This document shows, in pieces, positions 39,713 through 49,079 of a stretch of DNA of 64,000 bases. Position 1 is the first letter of the stretch, and each line of letters starts with the position of its first letter. Source of the DNA: Myxococcales bacterium (GTDB lineage Bacteria; Myxococcota_A; Bradymonadia; UBA7976; UBA1532); NCBI GenBank assembly GCA_020633435.1, contig JACKDP010000001.1, positions 1,178,001 through 1,242,000 on the forward strand, read 5' to 3'. The position numbers and the translations under genes were made by a program. A model generated the notes under the pieces. The model was not told where the DNA came from. It worked only from the letters and a program-made list of their open reading frames with translations, and did not search any database.

Positions 39713-42052
39713 ATGCGCACCGCTCTGCTCCTCGCCTTCGCCCTGCTCTTCCCCCCGGCGATGGCGCTCGCACAGCCCGATCCCGACGAGGACGGTGACG
39801 TCGCCGACGAGGCGGAAGGCGGGGCCGACGAGGCCCCCGCGAAGAAGGCGGACGAGGGCGAGGACGACGAGCCGAAGGCGGCCCCCGCGAAGGCGGCGGA
39901 CGAGGGCGCCGACGACCCGCCGAAGCCCGCGAAGAAGCCGAAGAAGTCGACGAAGAAGCCGGCGAAGAAGGCCGCGGCCGACGACGACGACGCGGGCGAC
40001 GACGAGCCGAAGGACGACGCGAAGGACGACGGGCCGAAGGACGACGCCAAGGGCCCGAAGGACGACGCGAAGGGCGACGCCCCCGCGGCCGAGAAGACCG
40101 TCCTGTCCGAGAAGGCCACCGATGATGGCCGCGCCCCCCTGCGCCAGCGCGCCGCGGGCGTCGACGGCGTCATCGGCCTCGACCGGGCCTGGTCGGCCGA
40201 TCCCGGGGCCGAGGGCACCTTCCGCCTGAAGCTGGCGCTGCGCTGGTTCGAGGCGACGGACTGGCCCATCGAGGGCAGCGACGACAGCTTCCTCGGCACC
40301 ACCTTCGCCCTCGCCTACACGCCCCTGCCCTTCCTGGAGGCCTCACTGGCGGTGCGCAGCACCAGCAACGACAACCCGGGCAGCCGCCCGCGCCTCCTGC
40401 AGACCCAGGGCGACATCGACCTGGGCCTGAAGGTCGGCCACTTCTTCACCCCGGTCATCGGGGTGGGCGCTGGCGTGCAGGTGCACGTCCTGGGCGGCAT
40501 CGGCAACGTGGGCGCCGACCTCGACGGCCTCGGCGCCAGCTTCAAGGCCCTCTTCACCGTCGACCTGGAGCGCGCCGCGGTGGCCCCCCTGCGCATCCTG
40601 CTGGACGTCGGCTACACCCTCGAGAACGGCGAATCGGTGTACGCCGATCAGGCGCAAGAGCCCGACTTGATTCAGGAATGGGGTCTGCAGGCCTGGCGGT
40701 ACGACCGCCTGATGCTGGCCCTGGGCTTCGAGGTGCCCATCGCGCCCTACGTCGCCCCGTTCGCCGAGTACCGCATCGGCACCCCCTTCCTGGTGGAGCT
40801 CTCCCGCCGCGGCCGCGGCGCCGTGGACTTCGACTTCGCCTCGGTGCCCCACACGGTGGCCGGGGGCGTGCGCGCCTTCCCGGTGCCCGAGGTGGCGGTG
40901 GACGCCACCGCCCGCTTCGGCCTGAGCGACAAGCCCTTCACGGGGGTGCAGTCCACCCCGCCGTGGGAGGTGCTGTTCGGCCTGAGCTACACCCTCGATC
41001 CCCGCCCCCGCGTCATCGAGCGCGAGGTGGCGGCCGCGAAGCCCGTGGCGGCGAAGGATCCCGACGTGGGCGTGAGCGGCCGCGTCGTCGACGAGGACGG
41101 CAAGCCCGTGGCCGGCGCGCGGGTGGCCTACACCGCCAAGGGCGCGACGGTCTCGGCCCACGTCGCCGACGACGATGGCCGCTTCACCGGCTACCGCTTC
41201 GCCCCCGGCCAGGTGCGGGTGCGCGTCGAGGCGGACGGCTACCTGCCCAAGGCGGTCAAGACGACGCTGAAGGCGGACAAGGACAAGAAGCTCAAGATCA
41301 AGCTGAAGCGCGACCCGAAGACGCTGAAGGGCAAGCTCGAGATCCGGGCCTTCGATCCGGCGGGCAAGCCCATGGGCGCCCAGGCGAAGCTGGACGACGC
41401 CGCCGCCTCGGCCGGTGAGCTGCGGGCCGAGGCCCCGCTGGTCCTCGAGCTGGCGGCCGGCACCTTCACGCTGGAGGTCTCGACCCGCGGCTTCAAGACC
41501 ATCCGGCAGCGGGTCGAGGTGAAGGGCGGCGAGTCCTCCCCGGTGCGCGTCGCCATGCAGCGCGGCCGCGGCGTCATCAACGTCGGCGAGGAGGGGGCCC
41601 GCCCGGCCCTGTCGGCCCCGGCCCCCATCCGCGAGCCCGCCCCGCGCGCCGCGACCCCGGCGCCCCGGGACGCTGGCCCCGCGGCCACCCTCAAGGGCAA
41701 GCGCATCCAGCCCGTCGGCGGCGTCGAGTTCGCCGAGGGCTCGGCGAAGCTGACGGGCGGCGGCAAGCGGGCGGTGGCCAGCGTGGCGGCGCTCTTGAAG
41801 CGCGACGCCCGCATCCGCCGCGTCCAGGTCGGCGCCCACACCGACAACACGGGCGACGAGGGCGCCCTGCGCGCCCTGAGCCTGCAGCAGGCCCAGGCCG
41901 TCAAGGCGGCCCTGGTCTCGCGAGGCGTCGCCGCCGATCGCATCACCGTGCAAGGCTTCGGGCCCGACAAGCCCATCGCTCCCAACGTCTCCGCCCGCGG
42001 TCGCGCCCGCAACCGCCGCGTCGAGCTCGATGTCCTGGAGATGGCCCCATGA
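39713..42052 (+). CDS. OmpA-family protein with charged linker, barrel and peptidoglycan-binding domain
   Basis: 779 residues. A signal peptide is followed by a very acidic/basic low-complexity linker (residues about 22-130, Lys-Asp-Ala repeats). Residues about 140-445 look like a beta-barrel. A carboxypeptidase regulatory-like beta-sandwich follows (begins V-S-G-R-V-V-D-E-D-G-K-P-V-A-G-A-R-V, about 451-535), then a second sandwich-like segment. The C-terminal 110 residues are an OmpA peptidoglycan-binding domain (F-A-E-G-S-A-K-L, H-T-D-N-T-G-D, L-S-L-Q-Q-A-Q-A-V, R-N-R-R-V-E-L). It probably anchors the outer membrane to the wall. Its stop overlaps the start of the giant Cys-rich lipoprotein gene (ATGA). 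Confidence 0.88.
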   Translation: MRTALLLAFALLFPPAMALAQPDPDEDGDVADEAEGGADEAPAKKADEGEDDEPKAAPAKAADEGADDPPKPAKKPKKSTKKPAKKAAADDDDAGDDEPKDDAKDDGPKDDAKGPKDDAKGDAPAAEKTVLSEKATDDGRAPLRQRAAGVDGVIGLDRAWSADPGAEGTFRLKLALRWFEATDWPIEGSDDSFLGTTFALAYTPLPFLEASLAVRSTSNDNPGSRPRLLQTQGDIDLGLKVGHFFTPVIGVGAGVQVHVLGGIGNVGADLDGLGASFKALFTVDLERAAVAPLRILLDVGYTLENGESVYADQAQEPDLIQEWGLQAWRYDRLMLALGFEVPIAPYVAPFAEYRIGTPFLVELSRRGRGAVDFDFASVPHTVAGGVRAFPVPEVAVDATARFGLSDKPFTGVQSTPPWEVLFGLSYTLDPRPRVIEREVAAAKPVAAKDPDVGVSGRVVDEDGKPVAGARVAYTAKGATVSAHVADDDGRFTGYRFAPGQVRVRVEADGYLPKAVKTTLKADKDKKLKIKLKRDPKTLKGKLEIRAFDPAGKPMGAQAKLDDAAASAGELRAEAPLVLELAAGTFTLEVSTRGFKTIRQRVEVKGGESSPVRVAMQRGRGVINVGEEGARPALSAPAPIREPAPRAATPAPRDAGPAATLKGKRIQPVGGVEFAEGSAKLTGGGKRAVASVAALLKRDARIRRVQVGAHTDNTGDEGALRALSLQQAQAVKAALVSRGVAADRITVQGFGPDKPIAPNVSARGRARNRRVELDVLEMAP

Positions 42053-45000
42053 GCGCTCTCGTGCGCGGCATGTCCGCGATTTTCCTGGTGATCCTGGCTG
42101 GCTGTGGCCGCTCGAGCCTGGAGTGCGAGAGCCACGGCGACTGCGGTGAGGGCCAGGCGTGCGTGGCCGACCGCTGCGTCAGCGGGCCGGACTGCGTCGA
42201 GGGGCTCTGCCCCCGCGGCCTCGTCTGCGTGGCCACCATCTGCGTCGAGGAGAGCCGCCTGCCCAGCGAGTGCGGCGGCGAGCAGCAGTGCCCGGCGGGG
42301 AGCGTCTGCGTGGCCGGCTCGTGCCTGCCCGACTGCGGGGATGGCGCCGCCTGCCAGCTCCCGGACGGCGGCCCCGATGGGGGACCCGATGGGGGACCCG
42401 ACGGGGGACCCGACGCGGGCCCCGGCTGCGCCACCGACGACGCGTGCGGCCCCGATCAGATCTGCGAGGCCGGGGCCTGCCGCCCGGGCTGCCGCGCCGA
42501 CGGGACGTGCCCGGCCGGGGAGCGCTGTGATCCGGCCTCGCTGCAGTGCGTCCCCGATCGCTGCCGCGACGACGCCGCCTGCACCCCGCCCCTGCTCTGC
42601 GCCCCCACCGGCGAGTGCGTCGAGTGCCTGGGCGAGGCCGACTGCGCCCCGGGCTTCACCTGCACCGACGCCCGCTGCCTGCCCCGCGCCGAGTGCGTGA
42701 ACGACGCCGACTGCCCCGACGGCGCCCTCTGCGAGGAGGGCCGCTGCGTGGGCGCGCCCGGGTGCCGTGACGACCGCGACTGCCCCGACGGCCGCCTGTG
42801 CATCGCGGGCGAGTGCCTGGACGTGGCCTGCCGCAACGATCGCGACTGCCCCCGCGGCGAGGTCTGCGAGGGCAACGACTGCGTCCCGGCCCCCCAGTGC
42901 CGGCGCGACAGCGACTGCCCGCTCGACTTCCGCTGCGTCGAGGGTCTGTGCCGCTTCTCGCCGGAGTGCGTGGGCGACGCCGACTGCGCGCCCGGCCAGC
43001 GCTGCGAGCAGAACCGCTGCATCGACGACGTGGAGTGCCGCGCCGACCAGGACTGCCCCGCCGGCTTCCGCTGCGGCGACGGCGGCCGGTGCGTCTTCAG
43101 CGGGGAGTGCGTGGACGATCGCCAGTGCCCGCCCCGCTCCATCTGCCTCGACAACCTGTGCGTGCGCGACGGCTGCCGCGCCGATCGGGACTGCCCGCCC
43201 GGGCAGGCCTGCAGCGACGCGGGCCAGTGCGAGCCGGCCCCCGAGTGCCGCGGCGATCGCGACTGCCCCCTGGGCACGGCCTGCGTGGACGCGCGCTGCG
43301 TGGAGGTGCCCCGCTGTCGCCTGGACGACGACTGCCCGGATGGCCGCCTCTGCGTCGACAACCGCTGCGTGCTCGCCGGCTGCCAGGTCGACATCGACTG
43401 CCCGGTCGACACCGTCTGCCTGGAGGGGGCCTGCGTGCCCCGGGCCTGCCGGACCGACGACCAGTGCCCCGCCCCGCTGGGCTGCGTCGGCGGCGCCTGC
43501 CTGCCGGTGGAGTGCCGCGAGGACCGCGACTGCCCCGTCGGCGCCGAGTGCCGCGGCGGCCGCTGCTTCTTCCCGCCCAACTGCCGGACGGACGACCAGT
43601 GCCCCCCGGGCAACCGCTGCGTGGGCGGGGCCTGCGAGCCCGCCGGCTGCCAGGACGACCGCGGCTGCGAGCCCGACGAGCAGTGCGAGTTCGGCCGCTG
43701 CGTGGCCCTGGAGTGCCGCGAAGATCGCGACTGCGGCCCCGACGTGCTCTGCATCAACAACGCGTGCATCCCCGACTTCCAGTGCCGGCAGGACGTGGAC
43801 TGCCCCGACCCGCTGCGCTGCCTGAACGGCCGCTGCCGCGTGGCCAACCAGTGCCAGGACGACGCCGACTGCCCCCCGGGCATCGAGTGCGTCTTCGGCG
43901 CCTGCATCCCCCTCCCCCCGCCGGAGTGCCAGCGCGACGCCGACTGCGGCCGGCGCGAGCAGTGCCTCTTCGGCCAGTGCGTGCCGGGGGGCCCCGGCTG
44001 CCGCGTCGACGCGGAGTGCGGCCCTGGCTTCGTCTGCGATCCCGACCAGGGCGTCTGCGTGGCCTCGGGCTGCGTGGTGGACGCCCAGTGCGCCCCCGGC
44101 CAGGTCTGCGAGGGCAACATCTGCGTGCCCGCCCCCGAGTGCCGGGGCGACGCGGACTGCGGCCCCGGCGAGGCCTGCCGCGGCGGCATCTGCACCTTCG
44201 TGGGCGAGTGCCGCGTGCCCCGGGACTGCCCCGCGGGCTTCGGCTGCCAGGACTTCCGCTGCGTGCCCATCCAGCTCTGCGGCCCCGGCCAGCCCTGCGC
44301 CGACGCCGAGATTTGCATCAACGGCCGCTGCGTCCCGGACGGCGCCTGCCAGGATGACGCGGCGTGCGGCCCCGGCCTGCGCTGCCTCGATGGCCGCTGC
44401 CAGCCCGAGTGCATCGCCGACGTCGACTGCGGCGCGGGCGAGCAGTGCCGCGAGGGCCAGTGCATCTTCGCGGGCGAGTGCCGCCGCGACGTCGAGTGCC
44501 CGGCTGGCCTGATCTGCCAGGAGTTCCGCTGTGTTCCGCCCGCCGCCGAGTGCGCCGTGGCCGCCGACTGCGGCCCCGGCTTCGAGTGCCTGCGCGGCCG
44601 CTGCGTGTTCACCGGCGAGTGCGCCAACGACCGCGACTGCGCCCTCGGCGAGATCTGCCAGGACGCCCTCTGCGTGCCGGCGGGCCAGTGCGGTGACGGC
44701 CGCCCCTGCCCGGTGGGCGAGCTCTGCGCGGACGGCCGCTGCGTCTTCCAGGGCGAGTGCCGCGTCAACGGCGACTGCCCGGCCCTCTTCTCGTGCCAGG
44801 CCTTCCGGTGCGTCGAGACGGGGCGCTGCGAGAACAACGCCCAGTGCCCCGAGGGGCAGATCTGCGACGGCATCAGCCGGACGTGCATCGCCGACGTCGC
44901 CTGCCAGGGCAACGCCGACTGCGCCCGCGGCGAGCGCTGCATCGGGGGCCAGTGCCGGCCCCTCGACTTCTGCCGCCGCGACGCCGACTGCGCCGCCGGC

Positions 45001-47250
45001 AGCTTCTGCGACCAGGCGGCCCAGATCTGCCGGCCCACGCCGGACTGCTTCGGCGACGGCGACTGCGGGGCCAACGAGCGCTGCGACCAGGGCGTCTGCC
45101 AGCCGGTCGTCTGCCGCGTCGATGCCGACTGCGACAACGAGTTCACCTGCGCGGCCGGCCGCTGCATCCCGCCGTTCTTCTGCCGCGTGCGGGCGGACTG
45201 CCCCTTCCCGGAGAACATCTGCGAGGCCGGCGTCTGCGTGACGCCCAACGGGTGCCGCAACGACGCCGACTGCGGCGCCGAGGAGTCCTGCGTCGCGGGG
45301 CAGTGCGTCTTCATCCCGCCGCCGGAGTGCCAGCGCGACGCCGACTGCGGCGCGCAGCAGGTCTGCGAGTTCGGCTTCTGCACCATCCGGGCGTGCCAGA
45401 ACGACGCCGAGTGCCCCATGGGCCAGGCCTGCCGCGGCGGCCAGTGCGTCGAGGCCCCGGACGTCTGCCGCGTGGATCTGGACTGCGACCGCGGGGAGCT
45501 CTGCCGCAACGGGCTGTGCACGGCCGTCCCGGGGAGCTGCCGGGCGGACGCCGAGTGCCCCCTGGGCCAGAGCTGCGAGGCCAGCTTCTGCCTGCCCTTC
45601 TGCCGCGACGACAGCCGCTGCCCGGCGGGCCAGGCCTGCGCCGACAACGGCCAGTGCGCGCCCATCGTCAACCCGTGCCGCGTCAGCGACGACTGCCCCG
45701 ACGGCCAGTTCTGCGCCGCGGGCGGCCAGTGCCAGCCCGGCTGCCGCAGCGCCGACGAGTGCCTGCCCGGCCTCGCCTGCGTGGCCGGCCGCTGCGTGGA
45801 CCAGGCGGGCTGCCGCAGCGCCGACGACTGCCGGCCCGGCCAGCAGTGCATCAACCGCGTCTGCGTGGGCCAGGCCCTCGACTGCCGCGTCGACGCCGAC
45901 TGCGGTGGCGGCCAGCGCTGCCAGGACGGCCTCTGCGTCCTCGATGGCTGCCAGGACGACGGCGATTGCCCGGCCGGCCTGAGCTGCGTCAACGGCGCCT
46001 GCCAGCAGGCCCCCGAGTGCGCGGGCGACGCCGAGCTGCAGGGCCTCGTCTTCAACGCGGCCGGCACCCAGCGCGTCGCCGTCGACACCCGCGGCGGCGC
46101 CAACAACTACACCGCCAACTGCGGCGGCAACGCCGGCGGCCTGGACCAGGTGGTGCGCCTCGATCTGCGCCAGCCCTTCCGCGTGGACATCGAGATCACC
46201 CAGGGCTCCTACGACACCGTCCTGCACCTGCGCCGGGTCTGCGACGACCCGGGCACCCAGCTCGGCTGCGACGACGACGGCGGCGTGGGCACGCTCTCGC
46301 GCCTGCGCTTCGACGTCCTCCAGCCGGGCGCCTACTACCTGATCGTCGATGGCTTCGGCGGGGGCGGCGCGGCGGGCAGCAGCACCGTCGAGGTGCGCAC
46401 CTTTGACCTGGCCGAGTGCCAGGTGGACGGGGACTGCCCCGACGGCGGCCGCTGCGTGGAGGGCGCCTGCGTCGTGGCGGGCTGCCAGCAGGACAACCAG
46501 TGCCCGGCCGGCGAGATCTGCCTGGGCGGGGCGTGCGCCGCCGGCCGCCGCTGCCGGGGCGACGCGGGCTGCCTGGCCGGCGAGATCTGCGTCGCCGGCC
46601 TCTGCCGCGAGGCCCAGTGCGCCCTCGACACCGACTGCGCCCGCGGCTTCATCTGCGAGGCCGGCCAGTGCCGCGCCCCCCAGTGCGCCCGCGACAACGA
46701 CTGCGCCGCCGGCAGCGTGTGCGTGGAGGGCCGCTGCGAGATCGCCCAGTGCCAGGCCGACCTGGACTGCCCCGGGGCGACCATCTGCGAGGCCGGCCGC
46801 TGCACCGACCCCCTCTGCCTGCGCGATGACCAGTGCGCGGCCAACGAGCGCTGCCGGGCGGGCCGCTGCGAGCTGCGGGCCGACTTCTGTGGCCGCGACA
46901 GCGACTGCGCCGCGGGCCAGATCTGCGAGGGCGAGACGTGCCAGAGCCCGAACGGCCGCTGCGCCGACATCGACGCCTGCGGCGCGGCGGACTACTGCAT
47001 CAACGGCAACTGCACCGCCCCGGTCCAGTGCCAGAACAACCGCCAGTGCCAGCGCATCGTGCCGATCTTCACCTGCCAGCAGGGCGTCTGCCAGCCGCCG
47101 GTGAACCAGTGCCGCCGCAACAGCGAGTGCGCCGTGGGCGGCAGCTGCGTCTTCGGCATCTGCGCCCCGCTGCAGAGCCCCGAGTGCGTCCGCGACGTCG
47201 ACTGCGGCGGCGGCCAGCTCTGCGAGGGCGAGCGCTGCGTCGCCCCCTGA
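42049..47250 (+). CDS. Giant cysteine-rich lipoprotein with EGF/Dickkopf-like repeats and PPC-like domain
   Basis: 1733 residues, the largest gene here. The signal peptide ends V-I-L-A-G-C near residue 19, a standard lipobox. A minisatellite linker (P-D-G-G repeats near residue 105-125) precedes about 60 short units of roughly 20-26 residues, each with C-R-x-D-x-D-C-P-x-G-x-x-C-x-x-x-x-C-V spacing. They resemble the six-cysteine knots of EGF-like or Dickkopf/colipase modules; all probably form disulfides, so the protein should be extracellular. A Cys-poor beta-sandwich like a PPC domain (about 1325-1455) interrupts them, followed by about 10 more units. It is translationally coupled to the OmpA-family gene, implying joint surface assembly. 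Adhesion or cell-cell contact is inferred. Confidence 0.88.
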   Translation: MSALVRGMSAIFLVILAGCGRSSLECESHGDCGEGQACVADRCVSGPDCVEGLCPRGLVCVATICVEESRLPSECGGEQQCPAGSVCVAGSCLPDCGDGAACQLPDGGPDGGPDGGPDGGPDAGPGCATDDACGPDQICEAGACRPGCRADGTCPAGERCDPASLQCVPDRCRDDAACTPPLLCAPTGECVECLGEADCAPGFTCTDARCLPRAECVNDADCPDGALCEEGRCVGAPGCRDDRDCPDGRLCIAGECLDVACRNDRDCPRGEVCEGNDCVPAPQCRRDSDCPLDFRCVEGLCRFSPECVGDADCAPGQRCEQNRCIDDVECRADQDCPAGFRCGDGGRCVFSGECVDDRQCPPRSICLDNLCVRDGCRADRDCPPGQACSDAGQCEPAPECRGDRDCPLGTACVDARCVEVPRCRLDDDCPDGRLCVDNRCVLAGCQVDIDCPVDTVCLEGACVPRACRTDDQCPAPLGCVGGACLPVECREDRDCPVGAECRGGRCFFPPNCRTDDQCPPGNRCVGGACEPAGCQDDRGCEPDEQCEFGRCVALECREDRDCGPDVLCINNACIPDFQCRQDVDCPDPLRCLNGRCRVANQCQDDADCPPGIECVFGACIPLPPPECQRDADCGRREQCLFGQCVPGGPGCRVDAECGPGFVCDPDQGVCVASGCVVDAQCAPGQVCEGNICVPAPECRGDADCGPGEACRGGICTFVGECRVPRDCPAGFGCQDFRCVPIQLCGPGQPCADAEICINGRCVPDGACQDDAACGPGLRCLDGRCQPECIADVDCGAGEQCREGQCIFAGECRRDVECPAGLICQEFRCVPPAAECAVAADCGPGFECLRGRCVFTGECANDRDCALGEICQDALCVPAGQCGDGRPCPVGELCADGRCVFQGECRVNGDCPALFSCQAFRCVETGRCENNAQCPEGQICDGISRTCIADVACQGNADCARGERCIGGQCRPLDFCRRDADCAAGSFCDQAAQICRPTPDCFGDGDCGANERCDQGVCQPVVCRVDADCDNEFTCAAGRCIPPFFCRVRADCPFPENICEAGVCVTPNGCRNDADCGAEESCVAGQCVFIPPPECQRDADCGAQQVCEFGFCTIRACQNDAECPMGQACRGGQCVEAPDVCRVDLDCDRGELCRNGLCTAVPGSCRADAECPLGQSCEASFCLPFCRDDSRCPAGQACADNGQCAPIVNPCRVSDDCPDGQFCAAGGQCQPGCRSADECLPGLACVAGRCVDQAGCRSADDCRPGQQCINRVCVGQALDCRVDADCGGGQRCQDGLCVLDGCQDDGDCPAGLSCVNGACQQAPECAGDAELQGLVFNAAGTQRVAVDTRGGANNYTANCGGNAGGLDQVVRLDLRQPFRVDIEITQGSYDTVLHLRRVCDDPGTQLGCDDDGGVGTLSRLRFDVLQPGAYYLIVDGFGGGGAAGSSTVEVRTFDLAECQVDGDCPDGGRCVEGACVVAGCQQDNQCPAGEICLGGACAAGRRCRGDAGCLAGEICVAGLCREAQCALDTDCARGFICEAGQCRAPQCARDNDCAAGSVCVEGRCEIAQCQADLDCPGATICEAGRCTDPLCLRDDQCAANERCRAGRCELRADFCGRDSDCAAGQICEGETCQSPNGRCADIDACGAADYCINGNCTAPVQCQNNRQCQRIVPIFTCQQGVCQPPVNQCRRNSECAVGGSCVFGICAPLQSPECVRDVDCGGGQLCEGERCVAP
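42361..42420 (+). repeat. 12-bp minisatellite (Pro-Asp-Gly-Gly)
   Basis: Four to five tandem copies of ggacccgatggg (with gat/gac alternation) encode a P-D-G-G linker in the giant Cys-rich lipoprotein. The 12-nt unit preserves frame when copies are gained or lost, giving a length-variable hinge just after the lipid anchor region. Confidence 0.8.
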
Positions 47251-47322
47251 TCGGGGGCGGGCGCCCACGCCCTGCCGACGAAATCCGCTGAGAGAACGAG
47301 AGGTTGGGAAGTCGCGCCGCCG

Positions 47323-48306
47323 TCAGGCGGCGGCACGCACCGTGAGGCGCCAGCCCGCCTCGGGGGGGCTGACCTCGAGGCCGTCGCCGATCTCGGCCGA
47401 CCAGGTGAGCATGCTGAGGCGCAGATCGCGATCGTCCTGCAGGTCGCCGAAGCCGACGTGGCCCTCGAGGCCGGGGATGTCGCGCAGCAGCGGCACCAGG
47501 GCGCGGTCGCGGCGCAGGCGGGCGCGGCGGACGACGTTGCCCACGTCCGTCCGCTTGAGGCCCAGGCGGTCGGCGACGGCCGGGTAGCCCAGGCCCTCGA
47601 TCTCGACGAGCACCAGGGCGGCGCGCTCGCTGGACGGCAGCGAGTTGACGGCCGAGACGACGGCGTCGCGCAGCGCGAGCGCCAGCACCGCGCGGTGGGC
47701 CCGCATCAGGCGGCGCTCGGGGTCGCCGCCGTCGGTGGCGCGCGGCCAGAGCTCGTCCCCGGCCCCGGCGGGCCGGTCGTCCATGGTGCCCCGGTACTCG
47801 GGGCGGCGGCGGCGCAGGAAGTCGATGGTGCGGTGGTCGGCGATGGACAGGAGCAGCGCGTAGCGCAGGCTGTGCTGCTCCCGATCGGCCTGGCGGATGA
47901 GGCGCTGGATGGCCAGGGCCGTCGTCGCCACCAGATCCGCGACCTCCTCGCACTCGGGATCCTGGCCCGAAGAAGCGAGGCGACGGCGGATGCGGCCGGC
48001 CAGGCGGCGCTGGAGCACGTCGAAGACGAACGCGGTGAGGGGCTGGGTGCGGTAGCCGAGATCGAGGCAGCCGTTCAGGACGCGCTCGAAGCTGGCGATG
48101 GTGTCCACCTCGGGGCACTCGGCCACGGCGTCGAGCAGGGCGAGGACGGCGAGGCGGCGGCCGAGGCGCTCATCGGCGGGATCGGCGCGCTGGACGCGAC
48201 CCCGGACGGCGACCCGGAACCGGCGCAGCGGGCCCGCCACGGCGAGGGGCGGGCTGGCGAGGGGGGCGGAGCTCTCGGGAGCGAAGGCGACGAGCGGCGC
48301 GTTCAT
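47323..48306 (-). CDS. Sigma-70-family (ECF-like) transcription factor
   Basis: 327 residues. Sigma region 2 is recognisable in the middle (residues about 150-180: L-L-L-S-I-A-D-H-R-T-I-D-F-L-R-R-R-R), and a clear region 4 helix-turn-helix lies near residues 210-265 (V-N-S-L-P-S-S-E-R-A-A-L-V-L-V-E-I-E-G-L then Y-P-A-V-A-D-R-L-G-L-K-R-T-D-V-G-N-V-V). It has long N- and C-terminal extensions. ATG 48306 overlaps the stop of the MYXO-CTERM-like gene (ATGA), so the two are co-translated; the membrane-linked partner may act as a regulator or output. A typical anti-sigma factor is not evident. Confidence 0.75.
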   Translation of the reverse strand: MNAPLVAFAPESSAPLASPPLAVAGPLRRFRVAVRGRVQRADPADERLGRRLAVLALLDAVAECPEVDTIASFERVLNGCLDLGYRTQPLTAFVFDVLQRRLAGRIRRRLASSGQDPECEEVADLVATTALAIQRLIRQADREQHSLRYALLLSIADHRTIDFLRRRRPEYRGTMDDRPAGAGDELWPRATDGGDPERRLMRAHRAVLALALRDAVVSAVNSLPSSERAALVLVEIEGLGYPAVADRLGLKRTDVGNVVRRARLRRDRALVPLLRDIPGLEGHVGFGDLQDDRDLRLSMLTWSAEIGDGLEVSPPEAGWRLTVRAAA

Positions 48307-48935
48307 CGGGCCACCCCCCGGCGACGAGCGACCAGGAAGGCCAGGGCCAGCAGCCCCAGGAAGCCGGCCGGCGCGGGGCCACCGGGGGCCGCCGCGCAGC
48401 CACCGGCGCCCGCCACCGAGGTGGTCGGCGCCGGGGCGGCCTCGCGGGAGGGGCTCGGGGCGGGCTCGTCGGCGTCGGGCCCGGCGGCCGGCACCTCGTC
48501 CACCGCGACGAGCTCCTCGATCTCCACCGGGTCGATGGCCTCGGGATCGGCGCCGTCATCGGCCGGGCGGCCCTTGGCGCCCGGCGTCATGCTGAAGCCG
48601 CCGCCGTCCAGGCCCACGTCCGGCCCGCCGAAGCCGGGCTGCGCGCCCGGATCCGGCAGATCCGGGTCGACCGGGGGGGCGCCGGGGCTGATCTTGGGGA
48701 CGGGCAGGATGAAGGCGACGAGGTCGCCCTGCCCGGCGCAGAAGTCCTCGGGGCTGACGGCCCCGGGGAAGCGCTGCACCTCTCGGGCGATGGCGACGAC
48801 TTCGTCGTCGATGGCGATGAGGCCGAGGTCGGCGTCCACCAGGAAGCCGCCGTCCGCGCAGTCGATCGTGGGCAGCGCGTAGGCCTGCGTCGTCAGGCCC
48901 AGCAGCAGCCCCAGCACCGAGGTCATCCGCATCAT
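48303..48935 (-). CDS. Secreted protein with MYXO-CTERM-like sorting tail
   Basis: 210 residues from ATG 48935 (GGGGAG upstream), starting with a signal peptide (S-V-L-G-L-L-L-G-L-T-T-Q-A-Y-A). The mature part is short and acidic with Pro/Gly/Asp-rich linkers. The C-terminus is diagnostic: G-G-C near residue 183, then a single hydrophobic helix (F-L-G-L-L-A-L-A-F-L-V-A) and a basic R-R-R tail, the layout of the MYXO-CTERM sorting signal described in Myxococcota, where the invariant Cys is processed during surface anchoring. The N-terminal domain is unrecognised. It forms a two-gene operon with the sigma-like factor. Confidence 0.78.
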   Translation of the reverse strand: MMRMTSVLGLLLGLTTQAYALPTIDCADGGFLVDADLGLIAIDDEVVAIAREVQRFPGAVSPEDFCAGQGDLVAFILPVPKISPGAPPVDPDLPDPGAQPGFGGPDVGLDGGGFSMTPGAKGRPADDGADPEAIDPVEIEELVAVDEVPAAGPDADEPAPSPSREAAPAPTTSVAGAGGCAAAPGGPAPAGFLGLLALAFLVARRRGVAR

Positions 48936-48986
48936 GTGTCCCCGCTCCCCGCCGTCAGCCAGTGCACGGCGTTCCCGGGGCGCGGA

Positions 48987-48998
48987 ACCTTGCAAGGT
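48987..48998. promoter_or_regulatory. Perfect 12-bp palindrome upstream of MYXO-CTERM/sigma operon
   Basis: ACCTTGCAAGGT is fully self-complementary and lies 52 nt upstream of the ATG at 48935, inside the 144-nt gap. The same gap has a CCGGA-N5-TCCGG inverted repeat just further upstream. Both are plausible operator sites for the operon, but no binding protein is known for them. Confidence 0.4.
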
Positions 48999-49079
48999 CG
49001 AAGCCAGCCGGAATAGATCCGGCAACCTGCTGAACTTGCTCGACTTTTCTGCGAATGCCGGCGCGCGGGCCGGCGGCGT

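Noticed and set aside
41239..47268. Open frame of about 2000 codons on the minus strand opposite the giant Cys-rich gene
   Set aside because: Again a GC/repeat artefact; its product is Ala/Arg/Val-rich with no motif, while the plus-strand reading has a lipobox and ordered cysteines.
47315..47332. Perfect 7-bp GC hairpin at the end of the sigma-factor gene
   Set aside because: It encodes the Ala-rich last codons including the stop, so the symmetry is explained by codon choice; no U-tract.
49057..49074. GCCGGC stem-loop just past tsaE as terminator
   Set aside because: The 6-bp stem with no U-tract is weak in DNA this GC-rich, so it was not listed.
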